This document shows, in pieces, positions 25,801 through 36,100 of a stretch of DNA of 64,000 bases; positions within the stretch are counted from its first letter, which is position 1, and the number at the start of each line of letters is the position of its first letter. The notes under the pieces are model-generated. The model was not told the origin of the DNA. It ran no database searches and saw only the letters and a list, made by a program, of their open reading frames with translations. The stretch spans positions 37,020,067 through 37,084,066 of the forward strand of contig NC_067117.1 in assembly GCF_021347895.1 (NCBI RefSeq). The letters run 5' to 3'. Position numbers and translations under genes: made by a program. The stretch comes from Acanthochromis polyacanthus. Taxonomy: Eukaryota; Chordata; Actinopteri; Pomacentridae.

Positions 25801-27812
25801 GGCATTTGCATCATTGTTAGCAGCATATAATGAGCAGAGCGACAGCATCAAATATAATCCAGTTATGTACCTCACAGCTCTCTTTCTCCCTTACCGGGAG
25901 ATCAAAGGATTTACCATACCATTACACTGAGGATTTTTATCCAATCAGTCTCAAATGACAAAGTCATCACAGTCATTGAAGAGAGAGGAGTGAGCAGCAA
26001 CGTTTGCTATTTTTTGCTGGTTGCTTTACCATCAGCAGGTGCTTCGGAGTCAGCTGCAGGAGCAGCTTTGTTTGTGGCTGGAGAGGCAGCAGCTATTATT
26101 AAATGTTAGATATTAATAATTAGTGCATTAAGCAGATGGGACATGTTGCAACAGATGATACTGTATGTGCTGAGACTACAAACTGTAGACAGTGTTACAA
26201 AGAGGTCAGTCCGTGCTGTTGGGTTTACCGAAAAGAGGTTGAAAGTTAAAAATATTGTCATATAAAATGAGTGTTGTGGCTCATTTTTTTATCATCAGCA
26301 GGGGCATCAGCTGCAGCGGCGATTCCTCTGCAGCAGGAGCAGCAGCTAATATTAGAGGTTAGAAAATATTAGCAGATATTTGAGAGTAGATACAAGTATT
26401 AGATATTAGTGTAGTTAGATTTACTGTAGGTGGTTTGAGTTTTAATAACACAGGAGTCTGTTGGTCTACTGACAGTCATTTTTACCATCAGCAGGGGCCT
26501 CAGCAGGAGCAGCTGGTGGTTCCTCAGCAGCAGGTGCAGCAGCTGATATTAGAGGTTATAGGTCATTAGCTGGTATTAGATATAAGTACAGTTAGCTTAA
26601 CCTTAGGAAGTCTGAGTTTTAACAGTATAAGAAACAAGGGTCTGGTAAGCCAGCAGCAGCTGGTGATTCTTCTGTAGCAGGTGCAGCAGCTGATATTAGA
26701 GGTTAGGAGATATGAGCATTAGGTATTGGTGAAGTTACCTGTGTCGATGAAGGTTTGAGTTTTAAAAACATAAGGTCTCTGTTATTCCACTGATTCCTTT
26801 TTTTTTTTTACCATCAGCAAGGGCCTCAGCAGCAACAGCCAGTGGGGCTTCTGTAGCAGGCACAGCAGCTGACATTAAAGGTTAGGGGATACCAGGAGAT
26901 GACATTTTGAAAATGTTGTATGACATTTTCAAAATGTTACAGAAGGTGTTAAATCTCCTAAAAAAATAGCCCAAATAAAACGTAAATTGAGCAGAAATGG
27001 GTGAGTTATCAGCTTCATAGGTGGGGGCAGCTGATAAACGTCAAATGTTAGACAGTTGGTCCAATAAATGTTACCTTAATATTATGTTAGATATAAAAAA
27101 AAGCATAAAAAATTTGTCGTGAAAGAGGTTTAGTTCATATGCGTTATACATCAGTTTGTGGTGCCAGCGCCAATAAAGAGTCATCGAATATTTCAATTCG
27201 TTATTGTTTGGCTCGAAATATTACTTGGGAGCCTTCACAGATGTATAAATGCATATCAGAGAGTTTACATGTTAACATCCCAGTGCGTGACCTTGTGTAG
27301 CTTTTTGAAATGAGACAGTCACAAGGTAGAAGCAGGCAGTTTGAGTAGCTACCATGCACTTTCCGTGGGGTTTAAGTGGCTACAACGTCGCACCTTTGAG
27401 CATAAGAGCCTGTGCATAAAGGTTACCGTGTGCTTACCATGAGCTGAACCAACAACTTATGCTAAAAAGGTTACAACATCCTGTGTTTATCCACCGAGAT
27501 ATAAAAGGCAGGTGGACTGCAGGCTGAATAATCGGAGGTGTCTCATGGATTGATGGCCGCTGCGCACATGCCATTACCGTCTGCGGGTGGAGGGGTGGGG
27601 GGTTTAGGCTCCTCAGCTGGTGGGGCTGCTGCTGCCTCTCCCTCGGCGGCGGGGGCAGCTTCACCCTCAGCAGGGGCAGCTTCAGCCGGGGCGGCCTCGG
27701 CAGGAGCGGGCTCCGGCTCCGGAGCAGGTTCAGGAGCAGGCACCGGAGTCTTCTCCTCCTTGGCTGGTTCTTTCTTTGCCGCCTTCTTGATTGGGGCAGG
27801 CTTGGCCGGCAT
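16855..27812 (-). CDS. mybph: Myosin-binding protein H, complete gene
   Basis: MyBP-H is a thick-filament accessory protein of striated muscle that binds myosin through its Ig and Fn3 modules. Exons, 5' to 3': 27578-27812, 26812-26868, 26486-26542, 26030-26092, 25719-25787, 25408-25542, 24588-24755, 21138-21226, 20863-21058, 20645-20784, 20311-20470, 19277-19413, 17842-18028, 16855-16898. All have consensus splice sites and consistent phases, giving 578 residues. The layout is a Pro/Ala-rich linker (about 1-160), Fn3 (about 161-261), Ig (about 262-356), Fn3 (about 357-456) and Ig (about 470-565). Fn3-Ig-Fn3-Ig without further N-terminal Ig domains separates it from MyBP-C. Diagnostic runs are [26 protein letters not shown] and PKIIWMKN. 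Human MyBP-H is about 477 residues; the excess here lies in the linker. A paralogue letter (a or b) cannot be assigned. The last exon is the least certain. Confidence 0.9.
17842..18028 (-). CDS. mybph: mybph exon: C-terminal Ig domain, second half
   Basis: It opens after gttcttctacag and encodes [19 protein letters not shown] through the Ig motif [11 protein letters not shown] (the Asp and Tyr-x-Cys of strand F) to CKLEVK. The donor is gtaagttg. The match to the last Ig module of MyBP-H/MyBP-C is very strong. Confidence 0.93.
19074..19162. mobile_element. Short Tc1/mariner-type MITE fragment (89 bp)
   Basis: It is flanked by TA on both sides. The left end is CACTCATGCTCCATAG and the right end is the complement of CACTGCCTTTCAAAAG followed by 'tttggggtcac', the usual end of this fish MITE family. 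The centre is deleted. Confidence 0.65.
19277..19413 (-). CDS. mybph: mybph exon: start of the C-terminal Ig domain
   Basis: It encodes [20 protein letters not shown] and on to [10 protein letters not shown], which supplies the strand-B Cys of the Ig fold. It joins in phase to the next exon to give FPK-PKIIW. The donor is gtacag. Confidence 0.92.
19782..20140. mobile_element. Tc1/mariner-type MITE, copy 1
   Basis: The ends read CACTGCCGTTCAAAAC and, inverted, CACTACTGTTCAAAAG. TA lies at the left boundary. About 350 bp of interior matches the copy at 21899-22265 word for word ('tgctaacataattgcac', 'acaggagtgatggttgctgg', 'ggagatattccattaaaaat'). It lies in the mybph intron before the last Ig exons. 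Confidence 0.8.
20311..20784 (-). CDS. mybph: mybph: two exons of the second Fn3 domain
   Basis: Exon 20645-20784 encodes [18 protein letters not shown], then LEWTPP and [13 protein letters not shown]. Exon 20311-20470 encodes [10 protein letters not shown], then [21 protein letters not shown]. The conserved Fn3 Trp, Tyr and Y-x-F/V positions are all present. The intron between them is 20471-20644. Confidence 0.93.
20863..21226 (-). CDS. mybph: mybph: two exons of the central Ig domain
   Basis: Exon 21138-21226 encodes [20 protein letters not shown] and NLTIPFT. Exon 20863-21058 encodes [37 protein letters not shown] and SLTLQIV. The D-S-G-x-Y motif of Ig domains is clear. Confidence 0.92.
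21227..24587. other. mybph intron with MITE and LINE-tail debris
   Basis: This 3.4-kb intron holds the Tc1-type MITE at 21899-22265 and a LINE-tail fragment at 22410-22490. The remainder has no recognisable feature. Confidence 0.6.
21899..22265. mobile_element. Tc1/mariner-type MITE, copy 2
   Basis: It has the same interior words as the copy at 19782-20140, with left end CACTACTGTTTAAAAA preceded by TA and a decayed right end near 22265. Both copies lie in mybph introns. Confidence 0.75.
24588..25542 (-). CDS. mybph: mybph: two exons of the first Fn3 domain
   Basis: Exon 25408-25542 encodes [34 protein letters not shown] and EVCKDG. Exon 24588-24755 encodes [30 protein letters not shown] and [10 protein letters not shown]. 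The joint (GGA-A|CT) recreates GTEDW, which MyBP-C proteins also have at this point, and this fixes the splice site. Confidence 0.92.
25719..25787 (-). CDS. mybph: mybph linker exon, Pro-rich (last before Fn3)
   Basis: It encodes [15 protein letters not shown] followed by TPPPPPPK, entering and leaving in phase 1. Its core [10 protein letters not shown] repeats the end of exon 1 at both protein and DNA level, which suggests it arose by duplication of that segment. Confidence 0.85.
26030..26092 (-). CDS. mybph: mybph linker mini-exon, 63 nt
   Basis: On the minus strand ataatag precedes a phase-1 exon encoding [20 protein letters not shown] and then D, with donor gtaaagc. It is an intact member of the linker exon array. 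Confidence 0.75.
26293..26345 (-). pseudogene. Decayed copy of the mybph linker mini-exon
   Basis: The DNA resembles the neighbouring mini-exons, but it is 53 nt instead of 57, which breaks the frame. The donor reads GATG-AT where the intact copies have GATG-GT. It is unlikely to be spliced. Confidence 0.7.
26486..26542 (-). CDS. mybph: mybph linker mini-exon, 57 nt
   Basis: Acceptor aatatcag, donor gtaaaaatg and phase 1 at both ends. It encodes [19 protein letters not shown]. An intact array member. Confidence 0.78.
26650..26689 (-). pseudogene. Truncated copy of the mybph linker mini-exon
   Basis: The acceptor aatatcag and the first 13 codons ([13 protein letters not shown]) are conserved with the neighbours. 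The end of the exon and its donor are deleted and run into unrelated sequence with no GT at the expected place. Confidence 0.7.
26812..26868 (-). CDS. mybph: mybph linker mini-exon, 57 nt
   Basis: Acceptor aatgtcag, donor gtaaaaa and phase 1 at both ends. It encodes [20 protein letters not shown] still more degenerate relic may lie at about 27010-27033. Confidence 0.75.
27578..27812 (-). CDS. mybph: mybph exon 1: start codon and Lys-Pro-Ala-rich N-terminus
   Basis: ATG at 27810-27812 opens [20 protein letters not shown], continues through a run of [15 protein letters not shown] repeats and ends [12 protein letters not shown], with donor gtaatgg in phase 1. The start is chosen because it is the first ATG downstream of a TATA-like box at a fitting distance, and because the basic, Pro/Ala-rich opening fits the MyBP family. 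The tract is low-complexity, so it may vary in length between individuals. Confidence 0.85.
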
Positions 27813-27893
27813 GTTGGCGGTTGCAGCTAATTCCCAGCTGAGTGAAGTCCTTCAACCAGAATCCAGTGCCATCATTCCTGGGGGGGTGGCCGC

Positions 27894-27901
27894 TTTAAAT
27901 A
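27894..27901 (-). promoter_or_regulatory. TATA-like box of mybph
   Basis: TATTTAAA on the minus strand lies about 82 bp upstream of the ATG, which would place transcription start near 27865 and give a 5' UTR of about 50 nt. A CATTCCT word (the M-CAT/TEAD core found in muscle promoters) lies at 27873-27879. Both assignments are inference from motif and position. Confidence 0.5.
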
Positions 27902-27988
27902 GGGCTCTGCAGGTTCAGGCGCCGCCCTCTAATGAATTTCATGTAATAGATACTGAGCACCATGTATGTTTCAGACCACCATGTCTGT

Positions 27989-28034
27989 GTAGTGTCACTC
28001 ACTGTACATAATGATGTACAGTGAGTGAGACTAC
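27989..28034. repeat. Near-perfect 21-bp hairpin upstream of mybph
   Basis: The arms 27989-28009 and 28014-28034 are inverted copies with one mismatch and a 4-nt AATG loop. Outer words 'gaccac' (27973-27978) and 'gtggtc' (28053-28058) could extend the fold. Confidence 0.75.
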
Positions 28035-28079
28035 CTGTTCTACTATATTTACTGTGGTCGATTGAAATAGAAATACAAT

Positions 28080-28081
28080 TT

Positions 28082-28116
<35 letters not shown>
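28080..28116 (+). repeat. (TTTA)n microsatellite
   Basis: About nine consecutive TTTA units. Confidence 0.95.
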
Positions 28117-28217
28117 GTAGAATTCCCGACCTGATAACATTTTTGTTCCATTCTTGGCAAATACTTTTTTGTTTGAGGTACTTTAAAGTCAGTAAATAAT
28201 CATCATATCATTAACTA

Positions 28218-29374
28218 CACTACCGGTCAAAAGTTTGTATGCACCTTGTCATTTCATGTTTTTCTTTTCTTTTTCTTTCTTTCTTTTCTTTTTTTTACAA
28301 TGTTCTACATTGTAGATACATACTCAAGACATCAAAACTATGAAGCAAGATATATGGGATTATGTAGCAAACATAAGGATAAGTTCATCTGAGTCACCAG
28401 CTTCACAAATCACAAGTTAACAGCAACTCAGATTAGAGCCCAGATAAATGTCACACAGAGTTCTAGTAACAGACACATCTCTCAGTTGTTCAGAGGAGAC
28501 TGTGCCAATCAGGCCTTCATTGGCAAATAGCTGCTACGAAACCACTACTAAAGAAATGCTACAAGCAGAAGAGATTTGTTTGGGCCAAGAAACACAAGGA
28601 ATGGACATTAGATCTGTGCTTTGGGCTGATGAGTCTAAATTTGAGATCTTTGGTTCCGCCTGCTGTGTCTGTGCGATGCAGAAAAGGTGAATGGATCGTC
28701 TCTACATGCATGGTTCCCACCGTGAAACATGGAAGAGGAGGTGTGATGGTGTGGGGGTGCTTTGTTGATGACACTGTTGGGGATTTTTTTCAAAATTCAA
28801 TGCACAGTGAACCAGCATCGCTACCACAGCATCCTGCAGCCACATGCCATCCCGTCCAGTTCACGTTCAGTTGGGCCTTTGTTTATGTTTCAACAAGACA
28901 ATCAGCCCAAACACACCTCCAGACTGCAAAGGGTTATTTCACCAAGAAGGACAGTAATTGAGTGCTACATCAGATGACCTGGCCTCCACAATCACCTGAC
29001 CTACTAAACCCTATCCACATGGTTTGGGATGAGATGGACCACAGAGTGAAGACAAAAGAGCCAGCAAGTGCTCAACATCTCTGGGAACTCCTTAAAGACT
29101 GTTGGAAAACCATTTCAGGTGACTACCTCATGAAGCTCATGGAGAGAATGCCAAGAGTGTGCAAAGTAGTAACCAAAGCAAAGGGTGACTATTTTGAAGA
29201 ATCTAATATATAACACATTTTGACTTATTTCACACTTTTTTGTTTACTGCATAATTCCATATGTGTTTATTCCTAGTTTTAATGCCTTCAGTTAGAATCT
29301 ATAATGTAAAAACTCATGAAAATACAGAAAAACCATTAAAAAAGAAGGTGTGTCCAACCTTTTTACTGCTAGTG
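28218..29374 (+). mobile_element. Degenerate Tc1-like transposon
   Basis: The ends CACTACCGGTCAAAAG and, inverted, CACTAGCAGTAAAAAG are flanked by TA on both sides. The interior encodes a broken Tc1 transposase on the plus strand. It lies in the interval between nav1 and mybph. Confidence 0.85.
28448..29213 (+). pseudogene. Broken Tc1 transposase
   Basis: Recognisable pieces in three frames are VLWADESKFEIFGS (first catalytic Asp region), TVKHGRGGVMVWGCF, MFQQDNQPKHTSRL (second Asp) and WPPQSPDLLNPIHMVWDEM (where the usual E of N-x-I-E is lost as H). Frameshifts separate them, so no intact enzyme can be made. Confidence 0.85.
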
Positions 29375-32300
29375 TAATTCCTGTCATAACATTCTAGTTT
29401 TAGTCACATGAGCTACTGCAACATTACTGCAGTCTCTATAAACAGTAGTCAAGTTGGCCCACAAGAAGCAACAGAATAAATATAACATGTATTTTATTAA
29501 TTCCAACAAACAGTGATAGGTGGATGAAAGCCTTCAGAAGCATGCCTTATCCATGTATTGGACCCAACTCTGAAGAAATATACCTTTCTCTCAACGATGT
29601 CCCCCCACCCTCAATGATTGTTGCTGCATCCAGAATGCTGCCGTATTTACAGTCTTTACAGTGATGTTCTGTACAAAATAGAGAAATTAAGTTTTACAAA
29701 GGATTCTTTAGAAAAAAAGAAATATCAAATATCTGAGTATTAAAAAGGAAGCCATTATCTAGAATGATTTCCCTAAACAATACGTTAATGTGAACATTGT
29801 TTTTTTTCTCATCACACAGCAAGTTTACATGCATTTTCAACACTTAGAAACCCTTAACATTTGCACATCAGTGACATTAGATACAGCATATCATTTTTTC
29901 TTAAATCTTAGATAAGTCCACAACAAGCATGGCAAAAATATGACTATTCAGCAACTTGCATTGGCCTACAATATCAGATTTATCTCTTTATCTGGCATAA
30001 TTCTATTTAGAATCAACTATGCAAACCGTGAAGTGCTGATTCTTGCCGACTACAGCCGACTCACGATTTGATTTTTAATCTTTTTTGTTGTAGTTTATTG
30101 TCATTTGACAATTTAAATATCCAGTTACATTACTTCTGGTGCCATTCATAAGGACAAAATACATTAAACTGCTGAATTTCTTTAACTACATTTCTGAACC
30201 CTGTCTTCATGGCCACATCAAACGAATCATCCTCTTTAAGGCTCAGCATCACCTGTTGTGCAATTTGGTCCAAATTTAAGAAATCAAAGACTGACCAGAT
30301 GAAAACACATTGCGTTTGTTTGTGAAGGTCAGACATTTGCTGATTGCCAATACCAGTAGAAGTTGCTGCATAGTCTCGATACACTAGTAAGCGAACACAA
30401 ATCACAGCTACTACAGAGCAACAGGCACAACAATCAGTGAAAGAGATGAGAAGCTGGAGGCTGATGGCTTTAGGTGACCTGCAGGAACAGATCAGAGTGG
30501 GGCCGGTAATACTGTCTAATGCCTGAAATATTTACAGTAAAGGATGGATTTCTTGGCACAGTCACTAAGCCATATGCATCTTTTGGCTCTTGATGTCTTT
30601 GATTCATTTGTATTTTTTTCTCAGTTTGCACGTGACCAGCTGCATATTAGATTGCAGATTTCTTATCATGCAAAAAAGTGCAATAGCAAAGCAATAAGCA
30701 GCTCAGACACAATTTAAAGTGTTAAACTTTCTCATCAAGCTGTCATTAATGTGATCTGACATTCATTTACAGGATTTACTTCATGTGAAGTTTAGTCTGG
30801 GCACTGCAACACTGACACAGTTTGAGATGATGAATTATTTCAACACCACTTGCACAGCCATATATTTTATCTATCATTTGCTCCATACTGGCTTCTTTAC
30901 AAAAATCTACACAAAGTACCTTCTTAAGTGTTTTAAATCTTCTGCTTTTTACTCTTCCATTAGAATAAGAACCTGCTGTCATTTGTGTCTGTGTCATGTT
31001 CCCAAAATGTTCTCAGATATGAATACTATATGAGATAACATCAGTACACACTGTACAACGTCTCACGGGACTTCACTGTCTCTACATAATGTCTTCAACA
31101 CTTCTGCAACAACACCTCCTACAAAATATCAGAAATGAACTTCCAAATCTATTTTAAGTTTCTTTAGTGTTTGACAGAAATGACACAAAACTCTTTGCTA
31201 ACCTATCCTGAATGTCTACTCGATTACTTATTCGATGCCAAAACTGTGTGGGACATTTTAAAGAGCACCATGTACCTAAATGCTGTTAACACGCGTGAGT
31301 GGTGAGAGATTATTAATGTTGTTCGTGTAGAGCATGAACTATAGCAAATTAAATTGGCATAGGTGGCTCTAAAGTCACTCTGCTCAGCCACTGTTTTGCA
31401 GTTGAACTTTGATAAGGCTTCCTTTAAAAAGCACCTACTACATGATTGACACTGTTATACAGCTGTTTTGTTTTCTATACATTCATAGTTGAACTTAAAC
31501 CCCTAACATGACAGTCAATATGCATGATTAAAGTACAGTATTTGGTTCAGTAGATTAGATATTTGCACCAACTAATAGAGATAAAATAACTGCAGTGTAG
31601 CTTGAATTGTATGTACATCATATATACAATAACTATTCTGAATATTGGGGGAAAAGTCTGAAAAAAATGTGCTCTTTCCTGGATAAGTGTTACAGAAACA
31701 CTGTGAATCTGAATCTGACTTGGATTCAAATAGCTTTTGTTTCATCTGTTCTCACCACAGAGCATTTGTTATGTTATATTATCCCTGTGTAGTAAGTATC
31801 TAATACCTGATATACATGGCAACATTGGTAGCACTGCTTGTTTCATATAGAGAAGTGTATAAAACAAAAGCAAGTGTTTGGAAAAAGCGGTCCGTGCACC
31901 GACTTAGCGACGAGATCCTATCACTGATATATGCGTTTTGTTTTATGCAAAAGAGTATGACAGCAAGTTTAATTTTTCAACTTATAAACCATGAAAATGA
32001 TAAAGAAGATGGAAAATTGTGAGAATATATGGCGTGTTTCCGAAAAATAACTGAAATAAATAATATACAGTATAGAGCTGAAGAAAGAACTGATTTCTGA
32101 CTGTCGTAGATATTGATGAAAGCACCAGTAGACTCTGTTAAAGTTGAGGTGACATTGACGTCTTTGTTGTTAAGGCATATTACTTGTTTCACCTGCTTGG
32201 GTTGTAAAGTTCAGGATTGCATATGTATAAGATTTGGCCTTCAAAGACTTATACAGTAGATATGTACCAAAGAACTTTGCAATAAACAGTAGTATCTGTC

Positions 32301-32776
32301 ATGCTGTCATACTCTTTTCCAAAATAAGTCACCATTAATTGAGAACAGCTCCTTTTGACAAGCACGCGATATCCCAAGATGCACTGGAGCACAAAAGTGT
32401 ATTGAGTGTTGTCACAGAATTCCCCTGAAAGTTGAAGTGCTGAGATGACAGATTTCAGTGGTTTGTTAGCACCGATCTAAGAGTACCAGCGTGGTGGTAA
32501 AGGGATCAGAACTGCGTGAAGTGAATGTTAAACATATAGGTAAGAAATGGATTGTTTCATTCAATACTTGTTAGCGTTCTTTTTTTTTTTTTTTTTACTA
32601 CTGTGTGTGTTAAGATGATTTGGAAAACACAGATCGTTCTTTCAAAGCCCTACTGCAGAAATGACAGTTTAAATTGCCCTACAACCATTTATGAGGGTCC
32701 ATTTGTTCCTGAATGTGCACTGCATCAGTATAGCAAACAAAAAAATAACTTTAAGTATTAAGTGTAAGCTTTGTGT
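29375..32776 (-). other. Probable nav1 3' UTR and intergenic spacer
   Basis: No coding exon is visible. On the minus strand, AATAAA words downstream of the nav1 stop lie at 30094-30099 and 29493-29498, so a 3' UTR of about 2.7-3.3 kb is possible. Its real end cannot be decided from sequence alone. Confidence 0.45.
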
Positions 32777-33177
32777 TTAAAGTTTAGGCAGACTAGGGTC
32801 TTCTTTGTCTGGGGATTCAATGTAATTGGCAGCCTCTTGAAGTTTCAAAAGCATGGCCATCTACAACAAAGAAGACAGATTTGAGACGTCAAAATTTCTA
32901 CAGAATCCACTTAAGTTTCATAGACTTTCCATAATTAGTTTTACAGAAGAAAACATCATGACACAGTTTTTCTTACCAGAGGATCAGATTCCATGGAGCT
33001 GGGTGGAGTCTCCTTATGAGACCTCTCCTCGCTGGGCTGACAGGGGCTGCTGGAGCTGCTGATGCTGGGAGGAGGTAGGTGGAACAGCTTTGCCTGGTCC
33101 TGCTGGGCAGACGGCCAAGGCAGGGTGCCCCTCACCCACTCCACTGGATCCTCCCATACTGCTTTCTGGCCATGGAC
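32777..33177 (-). CDS. nav1: nav1: last two exons and stop
   Basis: Exon 32977-33177 encodes VHGQKAVWEDPVEWVRGTLP, then WPSAQQDQAKLFHLPPP and SSMESDPL. Exon 32777-32860 encodes MAMLLKLQEAANYIESPDKE, then DPSLPKL and TAA (32777-32779). The human protein has almost the same end (LLKLQEAANYIESPD). Confidence 0.94.
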
Positions 33178-36100
33178 CTGGGGAGTTACAATGTACCTTC
33201 ACTTAGAGGTAAACATTTTCCGTGAATCGGAAGTCACCAGCGCTTCCACAAACTGAACTGAAAAATGAGCTTCAGAGGTTTTAAAATCAACCAGCGGGAC
33301 CATTTCTTGGATTCAACCACTGATTTAAATCATCCGTTGAAGAGCTGACTTGCACTTTTGTACGTTGAATCACTGCCTTTTATTCTGATGCACCCAGTAT
33401 ACAGAGTCACACTGCATAACAACATGGAAGGCTGTACACTCAAAATAACACAACTACTATAAAACAGGTGGAAACAGAAAAAAAACTAACAGAAAAAGAG
33501 GTAACACCAACTGGTTTCATTTTGCTGCTCTGACGCTCTAAGCTCTGGCTCAACTACTTCAACAGATGCTTGTACAACTTCCTCTACTGCTGTTCAATGC
33601 AACTGACTCTGGCATTGCTGGCAGAGATGCTCCATGGAGTGCTAGAATTTTAGAATGATTTATAATCATATGCACAATTTTAATTATCCATATAGAAATC
33701 TGATGTTTGTATTACAGACGGTGGCAAAAGACACAAATATGTGAGATTGCTGTTGTGTAACAGGAAGGAAGCTGTGACTCGGCCTAAAGTGTTGAATACT
33801 GAATCTAAATATGGGTCATTCCAGGATTGGAAGGCATTTTACGTCCCATCCATCAAATTTTAAATAATCCATGTTCAAAATACTAAAACATGCAGTGGTT
33901 GTGTAAATTTACTTGTCCTGAGACCAAATCTAAAAAAATTAGGAGAAAAGAACATTTGAAAATATTTTGTAAAATACTAAATGAGTCTGGAGTTTCCCCA
34001 AAAATGTCATTTTCTCTTCCCCCACCCCCTTGATGACGAAGTTGAATCACAAATAAAACGCATAAAATTAAATTTAAACCTCCTTTTTTAGGTAGTTTTT
34101 TTCATTGATGTCTCACTTTCATTGATTGCAAAGAAGAAGAAGAAAACAGTGAGTTATATGATACCCTGGAATTAACATCATCAAACAATTTTGCAAAATA
34201 ATGGGTGGAGCAAAGCTATGTCCTCTCTTCTATTTTCCATAACTTTATCAGCCTTGATTGAATGTCTCACTCTCCCTCATGCAACCCTGTTATGTATACT
34301 ATCAGGATAAGACGAGTTCTTTTTAATTTTTTCTTTACTTTTTTACATCAGTAAGTTTGTCCTCTTGGTCAACAGTAACAGCTAGCTAAATATCTAGCTT
34401 CTGCTCCTGAGGAAAAGCTAACATTTGCATGGATTAGCAACCCTGTTACTGTGATTAGAGTAGGGTTAGCAAACAACAAATAAACACAGGATAAAAATGA
34501 TACCATTGATGTGTAAGCTGAGCCACTCACACCTTTGATAGTTTATTACCTATTTTTGATGAATATGTAGCAGAAAATTGCAAAAGAGAAGGCCTGTTTT
34601 TCAATAATTTTTGAAGCCCAAATGTCCTCCAATTCTGAAATGACCCATATCCTCATTTGAACGAATTGTAGTTGACTGTGGGAGCTCACCTTGATGCCAT
34701 CCTTGGCTCCTTCTTGCAGATACGGAATAATAGAGTGATTCCAAAGATCAATGAACCAGGATTGAAACTCATCTACTGTGACTGGACATGACAGGAAAAA
34801 GCAAGGGCCTGACGAACAAATGTGAGCAGAAAGAATAATAGTGAGAAAACACTTCATTTACACAAAAACTTGTTTGTTTAGCGCCCAAGTCCCGATCTGC
34901 CCTCAGTGTTTTATACCAATGAGGAAGTCCGATGTGCTGTGCTTCTCCAGGAAGGTGTGCAAATGATACCACAGTTTGGGAACCCAGTCTAACACCTTGA
35001 TGAGGTCCTCATTAGTCAAGTTCCTCTCATCTTCTGACTCCATCATTTTTCTGTGCAAATATCGCACCAGGAAGCCATTGGCCGGCTCCACATTGTTGGA
35101 GAAAGTCACCATCCTGAGATAATGAAAAGCAAGAATTCACCTCACAAGACAAACTATTTTGCAAATTGCATTCACTAGTCAGTTACCAACATATTAGATT
35201 ACTATTATCCCTCTAATTTATATCATCACTGGATGCTTGAGTTTGCAGGTGATGTTGACTGATGGACTGCTGTAAAATTACTACTACTATGTGTTGACAG
35301 TAGAAATCCAATTACATCAGAAACATCAGAAATATTCTTTTATAAAAAAAAGTTCTTATTTTGATCTTATTACATTTCACATTGCTAGTACTCTCCTCTT
35401 GCTTCAATTATGTAAATGCATTATTTAACCAAACATAAAAAATACAGTCCTGCTGTTGCATCCTGTGTCACACAAGTGTAATAACAAAGTCTTGCTAAAT
35501 ATTATTGCTGTGACAGTTTGAAAGCGCTATCCTTTATTTTTATCCAACCTGAAGCTGAGGTGCAGGCTGTTGTTTGCCGTCATCTTTACTGGTTGGTTGC
35601 TTGTTCCAATAATGTAGGGACTAAAAGCAGAAACATATTACACAGTTTAGGTTACATTCAACACTTGCATGAACATATTGCACATTCTGCGTATGGGCAA
35701 TTTACCATTTGTGATATTTGCAGGTCAGCGCACCATTGACAAGTTCACTGATAGAAGCTGGATCATGAACATCATCCAGAATCACGACCAGTGGTATTTC
35801 TGATGTACTGGTTTCTCGATCGATTTGATTGGCCAGATTAGAAAGATAAAGCTGCAGATCCTGAAGAAAAGGAGAATGAGAGAGAGAGAGAGAGATCTCA
35901 ACCTGCACTGAAAAGAAACTGACATCATGACAGACCAGACAAATTCAGTATTGTACAGTTTGACCTGGTCATGTTTACAAATGAGAACTGGTTTTTCAAA
36001 CATTTTTATCTAGTAAAATAAAGATCAAATAAAAATAAAAAAATTGTACGGATTTTTATGGGACATCAGTTGAAGTTACCTTGCATGACTGGCGGTGCAT

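Noticed and set aside
27538..28011. Plus-strand open frame of 157 codons, Gly/Ala/Ser-rich
   Set aside because: It is the antisense of mybph exon 1; its composition mirrors the Pro/Ala codons of the true exon.
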